A stretch of DNA of 64,000 nt, taken from assembly GCA_027422505.1 (NCBI GenBank), contig JAPQWV010000124.1:1240001-1304000 (forward strand), in the 5' to 3' direction. The translations under genes were made by a program, and so were the position numbers. Below are positions 10,286-19,924 of the stretch, piece by piece. Every line of letters starts with the position of its first letter. Positions within the stretch are counted from its first letter, which is position 1. Below the pieces are notes generated by a model. It worked only from the letters and a program-made list of their open reading frames with translations. It did not search any database and had not been told where the DNA came from. This DNA comes from Craterostigma plantagineum. Its lineage: Eukaryota; Streptophyta; Magnoliopsida; Lamiales; Linderniaceae.

Positions 10286-13200
10286 TCATACAATATCCCA
10301 ATTGTTAAAATAAATACATATAGACAAAAACTTTCTAAAGGAGGCAACTTTAGAATCGTCCAAAGCGTAGAGATCATCTCTGTTACCGATCAACAGAGAC
10401 ATCGCGGCCCTAAGCACGTACACACCGCACTCTCCGCTGTTCAAGAAATATAACAATTTCAGGTTTAAGAAAATAAGAAAATAAGAAAGTGAGAAAATAA
10501 AAAAATTACCTAAGACGTTGTTGAGGGAAATTGGGGCACCGCACCCAAGAAAACTTCTCCCCGGATTCTTGCTCCACACCTACGTGTTGAAGCATCAGCG
10601 GTATCACTTCGGCCAAAGGATCGAGGAACGGCTTCATTGCCTTCAAGTCCGAATCGCTGCTGCGATCGGAATCCAAAACGAGGATGTTCCTGTCCTTGAA
10701 CCGAGCGACGAGGAGCACCCAATGCGAGTTAAATGCCAATGGGATGACGGCCACATCCGCTTGGCTCCAGTGAAGTGACGGCTTGGCGCCGTATATCGCA
10801 TTGATCTCTCCCGTGGCGAATTGGTCGAACGAGGACACGTTCCACGGTCGCGGTTTGGCGGACTCCATCTTGACTGCATGTGCGAAGTTGGCGTTCACGT
10901 ACGCGATTCGCTCCGCATGCACGCAGTTTTCTTGCATCTCCGTGAACCCGCTGAATGCCTCGTTGACGTGCTGCAATAATAGCATATAATGTTATTAAAC
11001 GAAATAATTAGAACATATTTAGCAAAAAACACACATACCTCATCCGAAAGCCACACTTTCGGAGTGGACAGGTCGACAAAGAATTTCTTGTCGTACGCTT
11101 GGAGGATTCCTTGCCGTTCCTCCTTTGCGCCCATTCTTGCCACCTCCGCCGCGACGACATCCCAATTCTTCACCCTCTCGCCGATGATATGCTCTATGTC
11201 CGCGCGGCGTTCTATTGCAACGCGAGGGGTCGAATCGGGCGTCGGCGTATACGGACTCGAAAGCAGCCTCGACTTCTTCTTCGGACGTTTCGTCCGTGGC
11301 CGCCTCTCCTCCGCTTCCGCCGCCTTCTTTGGCTTCGACGCCGCGGCGGCCCTATGCGCCTCCGCCCACGCCGCCTTCTTTGCCTTCAACGCCGCGGCGA
11401 CCCTTTCCTCCGCGGCCCTCTCCGCCGCCGCCTTCTCCGCCGCGGCCCTCTCCGCCGCGGCCGCCTCCTCCGCGGCCCTCTCCGCCGCGGCCGCCTCCTC
11501 CGCGGCCCTCTCCGCCGCCGCCGCCTCCTCCGCGGCCCTCTCCGCCGCCGCCGCCGCGGCCCTCTCCGCCGCCGCCCTCTCCGCCGCCTCCGCCGCAGCC
11601 CTCTCCGCCGCCGCCCTCTCCGCGGCCCTCTCCGCCGCGGCCCTCTCCGCCGCCGCCTCCGCCGCGGCCCTCTCCGCCGCCGCCTCCGCCGCGGCCCTCT
11701 CCGCTGCCGCCGCCGCCTCCGCCGCGGCCCTCTCCGCTGCCGCCGCCGCCTCCGCCGCGGCCGCGGCCTCCATCTCGGCCGCCATCTCCGCCGTCGGCGA
11801 ATGAGGAGGCGAAGGAGGCGGCATGTCCTGATCGTAGCTTCTCGTAATATCCCGCACCGTTCTCGGCGTCAGGCTCTCAAGGGCTACAAAATTAGAGTAT
11901 TACGTTAGATTTACGTAATATCAATATAATCTTATAAAATAACCCATTATTAAGTAAGACATACCTTGGACCACGATCGAGCGCAGCTCCCTAATCTCCG
12001 TCCGCAAATCCCGTACATCGCCTTCCAGCCTGTCCATTCTTCTATCGAAATGGGCGATGATTGAGCCGGAAGGAGGAGGAGACGGCCTCGGAGGAGAAGA
12101 CCTCGGAGGAGACGGCCTCGGAGGAGGAGACGGCCTCGGAGGAGACGGCCGAGGAGGAGACGGCGCAAGCCGATGCTCGGTGCAGTAGACCGGCAGCCCA
12201 TTTAGAAGATGCTCCACTATCCTCTGGGCCACGGCATCATTCCGGCTGCCACAAAATCCGGCGACCGTGCGGAAGTGCCTTGAATCGGCTTCAGCATCGG
12301 TCGGTGTAAGGCAACACCGCACGTCCTGTGTATTTGTACAATTTAGAAAACGCAATCTAAATAAATCCATATTATAAATAAATAAATATACTTACATCCA
12401 TCGCCACGGCACCGAATGCACGCTCGACCGCTTGCCATCCCGGAGCAGAGCTCTTGCCGTAAAATGTCGTCTTCCAATGGCACATACGGGGTAGCGGGAG
12501 CCCTTCGCCGGCTCTTCTCACCGTGAATTCTTGCCCGACGGTCGGCCAGCACTCGTATGCCAGAACCTGATAAAAGAGAGTAGAAGTAAGTTAAAATAAA
12601 TATAATATGTCTTAAATAATAATACAAAACTAATTTAATTACCTGAAGCGGCATTACGAAGCCGCTGATATCGAAGGTAGTAATGGTTCTTCCATTCGAT
12701 GCCATCTCCATTGCCCTCCCCAAGAGGTCTTTGTTCAGACCATAAATGACCTCCTCGAACGATATCCTTCCCCAAGGATATTCGTTGAAGCGGTCGAAGT
12801 CCTCCACCAGACGGAGCCACTCCTCCTTGACCTTCAAGTCCTTCTTTACCCTCCGCTCCCCTAGCACCCCGACGGCAAAATAAAGGGCCGCCATCTTCAA
12901 TTTCTCGGGATGAACGCCCGAGGCTCCACCATAGTCACGGATCATTTCCGTGACTTTCTTATCCATATCGTGGAAATATATAACGTCCTTGCCTGCGAGC
13001 CATAAAACAAACGTTAGTTTTTGAAATCGAAGTAAAAAAACGAATCAAAAAGATAAAAAAAATAGAATTAATACCAGGCCAATGCCTCGTCGCAAACTCG
13101 TTCGAGGACGGTATCTCCGGCTCGTTAGCGCCGCAGTCGAGGCCCGTGAGTAGGCAATACTCGACCAATGAAAATCGTAATGGTCGCCCACGAACGACCA

Positions 13201-13828
13201 TCCAGAACTCCTTCGAGTCCGGCATGTACTCCACCTGCCGGCTCATCAAATACCACATGATCATGTTGGAGTTATAGTGGTTTCGGGCCACCTTTATCAG
13301 GTTCCCGAACTGAGTCCGTCTAACCATCTCCTCCATTTCCTCCTCGTTCAAAAGCGTACGGATGCGTTCGCATACCGGCATGTACCCAGCGTTTAGAGTG
13401 AGGGTGGCATGGTATAAATTGTCCGCCGGCAACTTCGTCGGAAGATAGATCTGAAAACGCAAAAAAAAGCAAAATAAGCAAAATTCACTGTTATTCGAGT
13501 AAATTATTCGAGTAAAACATCACCCGAATAAGTCAAGCAACTATTCGAACCCTAATTACTCGAATAGTTACTCGAAAAGGCGATGAAAACGATTTTTACC
13601 AAAATCCGACCGATTACGACGTTTACGCAACGATTTAACATCAAAACCGATCGATTTAACGCTAATAACAAAACATCTAACCAAGAAATTCGTTCAATCA
13701 ATTCGATTTAACAAAAACCCAAAATGCGACCAAAAACTCACCGTGGCTCTACCGCCGTCGATTTGCTCATCCACCCGGTTACGAACAGGCGCGGAAGGCT
13801 CCGATGATCTCGTTTTTCTTTTCCCCAT
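10286..13828 (-). CDS. DUF1985-Ulp1 (C48) cysteine protease of the MULE
   Basis: Eight exons join in frame from ATG 13826-13828 to the stop at 10286: 13828-13742, 13450-13075, 12992-12643, 12566-12396, 12325-11965, 11883-11039, 10970-10510 and 10436-10286. That is 2,802 nt, 933 residues, with all splice sites GT-AG and phases consistent. The N-terminus is basic (MGKRKTRSSEP). Residues about 30-270 form a DUF1985 domain (ending near YFAVGVLGE and the GFVMPLQ region). A Pro/Ser patch follows, then a long Ala/Glu/Arg segment (about 487-610) that should be helical, then a basic patch (RPRTKRPKKKSR). The C-terminal Ulp1 domain shows catalytic His in NSHWVLLV (about 811), Asp in LVLDSD (about 829), Gln in NFPQQ and Cys887 in GECGVYV. 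Ulp1 enzymes cleave SUMO or related modifiers. The complete triad suggests an active enzyme, which is inference. It is convergent with the transposase gene. Confidence 0.88.
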
Positions 13829-14303
13829 TGATGATTATGCTTGGGCTTGTGTACGATTTTTCGAGTAAGAGATTTGGTTTCGAAGAGAGAGCGCGAGGGA
13901 ATTTAGGTTTTCGAGTGATTTGTGTCTAATTTTCTTTCCGACCTTTTTAAAACACAGCTTATTCGGGTATATTATTCGGGTTCATTATTCGAGTTTGGAC
14001 TCGAAAAGATCTCTCGATAAGTTACTCGAATAATGTGGCTTACTCGTTTAAATTTTCTGCACATTATTCGAGTCACCTTATCTCTTCGATTTATTATTAG
14101 AGTAAGTCATTCGGGTCTTGCTTTTACTCGAATAAATCCGAATAATTTTTCGCTTTTAATAAGTCAAAAATGCATTTATTCGAGTCTATTATTCGAGTGT
14201 TTTGTCACTCGAATAAAACTCGAATAACTTTTCACTGTTAAAAAAACGGATTAGCCTCCTTAACCAGTTTTTTAGTAAGGGTATTTCAGTCATTTGAGAA
14301 CCC

Positions 14304-14356
14304 GTTCCTCTTTTTTTAAAACGAAATAGAATCGTTCCTCTTTTTTAAAATTTTCC
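14304..14356 (-). repeat. Right terminal inverted repeat of the MULE
   Basis: Read on the minus strand it starts GGAAAATTTTAAAAAAGAGG and ends AAAAAAAGAGGAAC, matching the left end. The second TAAGACTCC copy follows at 14357-14365. Confidence 0.85.
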
Positions 14357-14734
14357 TAAGACTCCTCGTATATCGTATATGGGATCAATGTGGGTAGAAA
14401 AAATTTCACCTCTACAGTTTTTACAGGAGATTTCATTATCCATCCCGCCGTTATGAATCAGCCCGTTTCTGTTTCCAATTTTCTGAGGGATTTAAATGTT
14501 TCGAACGACAGAATATAAATAGAACTAGAACTATCACATCACCTGCATGAGATGATTGATTATCAGTCAGTACTAGTATTTTGTGCATGCACGCCGCCTG
14601 TCTAACTAGACAGAGTTCATAACTGTTTTAGAAATAACTCATAGAATAGAACTCAAAATAATAACTAATATTACAGCAGCTCAAGAACCACACGTCGCTT
14701 CGCTCTCTAAGCAATTAGAACCTGCGCGCTTATA

Positions 14735-15437
14735 CTAGATCCGTAAAGCCATCGGTGGTTGATAAAGCATCTCCCATTGCACTCGAAACCCGCTGTTCCT
14801 AATTACCCTCGAAATAGTCCCGACGAGGACACAAAACGCCACCACGTAAATCTTATTGTCCAACGAGCAACGAAACTTGCGGACCATCTCATGCACAACC
14901 CGGTTAGGCAAATCATGATTTCCTTCCACGACATGCCAACAATCTCCGTCTGCGTCGTAAACCTTCAACCCGCTGCTGTTCGTGTCTTGCATGTCGCATG
15001 TAGAGAGAACGAATAGATGTCCGTAAATTTCGAACCCATTACCAGCGCAAAGACCATGTCTTAATTGAGGTGACATATCTTCCCACCTACCACTTGTTGG
15101 ATCATAAATCTGACCACCACCACAACCCATGAAGAGAAGTTTCCCATTAAAACCAACGGCAGTATGATGCAAGTCTTTGCTCTTCCGTGCTCGGCTTGTT
15201 CTTCTATTATTGTAATAGTAGGAGGAGCAAACGCCCTCCAACGTTCCTTTTTCAGGATCCAACACTGAGAGTTGTAATTTATTGTCGCCTTCTGCACGAC
15301 GGGAGATCATCCGCGCGGACCCTCAGGATGCACAGCGTCACCACGTCGTCCGTCAGGCCGGGGATCAGAGGAGTCCTCCTTCATCGTCGTCGACCACCAC
15401 TCTATTCGCCTTCTTATTATTAGCAGACCTCATATCG
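14735..15437 (-). pseudogene. F-box/kelch-repeat gene, frameshifted
   Basis: A start near 15433 gives MRSANNKKANRVVVDDDEGG, as in plant F-box/kelch proteins. A two-base surplus (CTCCTCTGATC) then shifts into the frame LIPGLTDDVVTLCILRVRAD, which is the start of an F-box. A second slip near 15305 leads to the kelch part. That last frame (15310-14735) shows kelch signatures: HHTAVGFNGKLLFMGCGGG, YDPTSGRWEDMSPQLRHGLC, and YDADGDCWHVVEG. The middle of the F-box and the first kelch blades are missing, so the locus is shorter than the family norm of about 340-400 residues. Such proteins are substrate receptors of SCF ubiquitin ligases. With two frameshifts and an internal deletion, function is unlikely. 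Confidence 0.65.
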
Positions 15438-15499
15438 TCGACCACCACTCTATGAGCTTACTAGTAAGTACACTAGCTAGGGCAAAAGAAGAAGAAGAA

Positions 15500-17190
15500 G
15501 AAGAAATCGTCGTGTATATATAAATATAGAATAGATATAGATAGATACAATCTAATGACGGCCCGATAATAAGTCGGTGGGATTTTTGGAGAATACGACG
15601 GCGACATATAAAGAGGTCCCAAACTGTTTGATTTTCATTTTTATTTATTAACTTTGTTTATTTTTCCATTTGACAAATAACTTTTTGAATTTTTTTAATA
15701 ATGTTAACAGTAAATTTCGGACTTAGAAGTTGGGAGAGATGAGATATGATTGAGAGCAAAAATTGCGAAAAACCAAAATTAGTCCATGATAATTACAAGC
15801 ACAATTAAAGAATAAAAAATAAAACCGTCATATGATCGCTGATAAAAAAACAAAAAAGGACATAATGTAAATGTGTTAAACCGAACGATCATATGACCCT
15901 CGGTTTCTATGAAATGGATAAATAACCTTTATAAACAACGGGTCCGATTTTGTTGAACCAAAACCGTTGATCGTAAGTTCGTTTGTGATGTTTTAAACCG
16001 AATGAATACGTCTATGCATATGCAGTAATTAAGTGAACGTGAAAGAAAATTGGAGTTCGACATTGTCGAGATGGACGAAAAAGCTCGAAATGATTCCTGC
16101 ATATGAAAAATATTATGATGGTGACAACAATATTAAATATTTAGATAAAAACTATAAAAATGAATCCGGGTTAAAATATCGTTGTTAAAAATTTATAGGC
16201 AAATATGAGATTGTATTAATGAAAAATTCTAATTTTATACATATTGTAGCGAAAACGAATAGAAAAGTTGGATTAGTTTTGTAGTACTGTTAAAAAGTTA
16301 ATTAGGTTTTAAAAGTTAGCTATTTATGTAATTCTCTAAAACCCGGACCCGCCAAAATATTTCCCTAATGGTGTGCATTTTTTCAATATTCGGGTTACTC
16401 AGTTGAAATCATATGTCCCACAATTCATGTCTCATTTCTGTCCCACTTTGTTAAAAATATCTTATGAACATGGAAAAATATATGATATGGATATCAAATT
16501 GATCATCTTTAAGTAACGAATAAATTAGATGTATTTTTATCATATAACTCACATGAGGTAACAATGATTTTATGATTTAGTGGAATATAGGATTTAAAGA
16601 ATTAATAAATATAAAAGAAATTTTGTGAACCGCAACATTTAAAATTCAACAGATTTGATCATTTGGGATATAGAAGGAGACATAATTTGTGGCGTGTGTC
16701 TGTGTGACAGATAATTCGGGTTAGGGTCTCAACGTTCTAAACCCGGCCATGTAACAAAGATGATGATTATCACCAGCCCAGCCCAGCCCATTGTTTGTCC
16801 AGTGAAATTCCTTTTTCTTTCGTTATATTTTGTAAGAAAGAACCGAAAGTTGCCTAGATATATAAAGATCCGAGTTTTAACATGCCTTTTATTTAGATGA
16901 CAGAAATAGAATCACCTTGCGTGGTGCTATTCTTTTGTTCTTAAGTAGAGCAAGTAAAATATTGTACTTTGCAAACTTTTTCTTATTGGTAAAATCGATC
17001 AACTGTAATTCATTAAACTTAGCTATTATATTCACATTAAACTTAGCTATTATATCCATCATACATAATATCTCCTTCTCCCACATTAATTAAATAAGAT
17101 GGTTTGCCTTTTCAGTAACCCTAACTCTGTCACTACTGTGAGCGCTTTTGGAAATATATATGAGCTTGATCAATATAAAAAGAAAAGATC
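15500..17190. other. Intergenic, no gene found
   Basis: This is AT-rich sequence without credible ORFs or strong repeats. A short GCCCAGCCCAGCCC run lies near 16780. Confidence 0.5.
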
Positions 17191-17220
17191 GGTTATTACC
17201 TCCTTCCATAGAGATTAAAT

Positions 17221-17375
17221 TAGGGGTGGGGAAATATACTGAAATACCGATATATCGTCCTTATCGTATCGAAACGTACCGAAAATATCGAAAATTTTGG
17301 TATACCGAAGTTTTTTGTAAGGTATGATACCGTACCGAAAATTTTCTGTATGGTAATGGTACGAAAATCTTAAAA
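17221..17375. mobile_element. One-ended hAT-like MITE remnant
   Basis: The left edge TAGGGGTGGGGAAATATACT is followed by repeated ATACCGA/TATCGAAA words, like the ACCGAA-rich MITE at 51,226. No matching right end is visible, so this is a truncated relic. Confidence 0.4.
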
Positions 17376-17769
17376 TAGTCTCAATCGGATTAGCAATAAT
17401 CAAAAGGGGATGACGTAAGCCGCAAACAGGAACGACGCACAAAACAAAAGCGCGACCGTCATCCTCCGCCCTTCAGACCACTCATAAGCTAGACCTAACC
17501 CATAGGTACATGAGACGACATTGTTGTCTCCCGAATAGAAGTCGCGATGCGGCAATGTTTTCCCCTGCAGCATTGTCCCAAGCGGCGTTGTTCACATAGA
17601 CAACAACCTCGCCGACAACAGCATCCTCGCCGACATCAACATCCTCGTCAACAGCGTCCACCGCAACTGTAAGAATGGATCCAGGTCAGTTCAATTTGAT
17701 CGTCTGATCATGTTCTAGCAATAAACAACGAATAACATTTTGATTTTGATATGATATCTGATCTAGTAG

Positions 17770-18270
17770 AAATGATAAATAGGCGAACCTTCGCCTATAA
17801 TAGACGCAATGACACATCCATAATTTTTTTATAATTTTTGTTCGTCATAGGCGACGATTTCTATCCAAAACCGTGCCTATAATTGTCGAAAGCCTCCGGC
17901 GACGGTTTCCTCTATAAAAAACCGTCGCCTATACACTTTTTATTTTATTTTATTTTTTTAAAATATGAACTTGGACGACGGTTTTTGCATTGTTACCTAA
18001 GAACCGTCGCCCAAGGTTTTTAAAAGTTATTTTTTAAATGTTAAGTTTGGGCGACGGTTTCGCTCAAAGAACCGTCACCCAAGGCTTTAATTTTTTTTAA
18101 TCTTTGTTTTGTTTTGTTTGGATTGTTTTTTTATTGATTGTAGAAAAATAAATAGAAAAAGCATGGGTGACGGTTCCTGGCTAGGAACCGCCACCCAAGC
18201 CCTATTAAAAAAATAAAATGAGCATGAGTGACGGTTCCTGGCTAAGAACTGTCGCCCATACCCTATTAAA
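17770..18270. repeat. GCGACGGTTTT inverted subterminal repeats
   Basis: Words such as GGCGACGGTTT, AACCGTCGCC and GGGTGACGGTTCCTGGCTA occur repeatedly in both orientations, separated by AT-rich spacers. Arrays of this kind are typical of the subterminal regions of CACTA (En/Spm) elements in plants. I found no CACTA terminus, so the element class is inference and the piece may be truncated. Confidence 0.45.
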
Positions 18271-18278
18271 AATATAAC

Positions 18279-19682
18279 TGTTAGCGGGTTAAATATAACT
18301 TCACTATGCCTGACACAACGATATCCCATATTCGTTACCGGGGTATCGCTGGCATTAGTGAATCACTACGATCAAGTCGTGAATTATTATATCGATCATT
18401 GCTTTTGAATTATTATATCGATCATTGCTTTGGAGGTAAAGTAGTGGTTTATGCATTTCCCTTTCATTTTCTTATATATTTTGATTTTTAATATTTTTGT
18501 GTCATTTGATGAAAACCGTGAAGCAATGTTCGACATCTCGGCGATGATTGTGACATAGATGACGATGCTGATGGCCGCATGGGCGATAACGATGGTGCAA
18601 ATTGTTTATAAAAAAAAATAGCATCTCTCACAAAGAAGATGATAAAGAAAAGACAAAATGAGTGGTTTTTTACAAGATGATACAACACAAAAGATATAAA
18701 ATGAATCGTTTCTCATACAAGAGTGCAACAATGATATTAAAAAAGTTGCATTTCGCATAAATAATCATTTGTCTCGCAGAAGATACATCTCGACAGATAC
18801 AAAATGAATGAACCAGTCAATCAAACAATATGACAAAAAATTTCCATTCACTGCGAACTGGATCAAATGAGACGAATTGCGCTCCTTGATTCTTTGTCTT
18901 TACTCTCAACATACCTTCAGTTTTTCTCGCTTCGAATTCAGTAGAAGGCATCTCATGAAACAGTAGCGTGACCTCAACAAGCTTATTAAGACCATAACCA
19001 ACAGATATCTTTGAACTCTCATCTTCATAGACTATTATTGCATGTCTATCAAACCTAATAATGCGGCCCATAATCATGCCCCTAACATCTGTTCGTCGTG
19101 TAACCTTCACACAACCATATCCAGTTCTTCCAACAACAAAGTCTGGAACCATGCTGCAATAGCCTCGATTGATTTGCTCTCCAAATTCCAACTCGGCTAG
19201 AGTGGGTATAATACAATAATCCGATGGGCCAAGTTTTGGCAAGAAACTGCCAACTCCGTGCTCGTTTGAACGAGAAGAAAATGTATCCAAGTCATCGATA
19301 GAAACTGTTCTTCTCCTCAACTGAGATATGCTAACGTGAACTGCGCCGCCAACGTGGCCTGCGCCAGGAGCATTGCGATCCTCTCCCACGCCATCGTGGC
19401 CTGCACCAGCCCCGTCGTGGTCATCACCTGCGCCATCCTCTCTGTCACCATCGGTGTCGAGTTGCCGAACGTGGTCTAACGGTTATCAAAACGAAATAAA
19501 AATTAAAATATATGAAAATAGGGAAACAGGAATGCGTAAACTATTACTTTACCTCCCAACCGGCGGCCGATATAGTAATTCGCCACTTGATCGTAGCGAT
19601 CCACCAGCGAAGCTAGGGATACCCAGATAACGAGGAGTATCCTTTTGTCACTCATAGTGAAGAAATATTTAGCCCGCTAACA
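18279..19682. mobile_element. TIR element carrying a captured nucleoporin fragment
   Basis: The 30-bp ends are clear inverted repeats: left 18279-18308 (TGTTAGCGGGTTAAATATAA, then CTTCACTATG), right 19653-19682 (CATAGTGAAGAAATATTTAG, then CCCGCTAACA). The enclosed 1.4 kb carries a Nup98/Nup96-like coding segment on the minus strand and no transposase. This is the layout of a Pack-type non-autonomous element with captured host sequence. No target duplication was recognised, so the superfamily is open. Confidence 0.65.
18817..19480 (-). pseudogene. Nup98/Nup96 autopeptidase-domain fragment
   Basis: An open minus-strand frame spans this segment (no good ATG; the frame is open upstream through a Gly/Asp/His-rich stretch). 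It matches the S59 autopeptidase domain of plant Nup98/Nup96 (SAR3 family). Recognisable blocks are LGPSDYCIIPTLAELEFGEQ, GYCSMVPDFVVGRTGYGCVK, VYEDESSKISVGYGLNK, LVEVTLL and NQGAQFVSFDPVRSEWKF. In functional proteins the domain ends in the self-cleavage site His-Phe-Ser; here the sequence after EWKF is FVILFD and the HFS site is absent. The domain normally helps anchor nucleoporins in the pore. This copy lacks introns and the rest of the protein and lies inside a TIR element, so I read it as a captured, degenerate piece. Confidence 0.7.
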
Positions 19683-19924
19683 ACCGTGGACATTACATAT
19701 AACGTCACACTCAGTGTTCCAAAAATTAGTTTGTTCCTACTTCCTAGTCAATGTAAAACTCATAATAGATAGCGACAACTCCGCAAATTGAAAATAATCC
19801 AACAACGATTCCATATTTCTCCCTTCGCTATAATGGAATCGCTCTCATGGAATGGACTGTCGGGTCGGTCAACCACCGCCAACAACTCACCACAAATATG
19901 ATGGCGAACAATACCGCCGCAACC

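Larger units (their letters stand above)
5804..14356. mobile_element. Complete Mutator-like element, Kaonashi/ULP type
   Basis: An 8,553-bp element is bounded by the identical 9-bp direct repeat TAAGACTCC (5795-5803 and 14357-14365), the duplication length of Mutator elements. The ends are inverted repeats of about 52 bp: left 5804-5855, right 14304-14356, both with the pattern TTTTAAAAAA, then TTTTAAAAAAA, then GGAAC. Inside lie a plus-strand MuDR-type transposase gene and a convergent minus-strand DUF1985-Ulp1 gene, the combination known from plant MULEs that carry ULP-like genes (Kaonashi group). Non-coding segments 6290-6840, 9265-10165 and 13485-14245 are packed with TTATTCGAGT/ACTCGAATAA words not seen in the flanks. 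Perfect target duplication suggests fairly recent insertion. Confidence 0.92.

Noticed and set aside
11099..11908. Long plus-strand Pro- or Arg-rich ORFs
   Set aside because: They are antisense shadows of the Ala/Glu/Arg-coding GC repeat in the ULP-like protease exon, which is supported by domains and splice continuity on the other strand.
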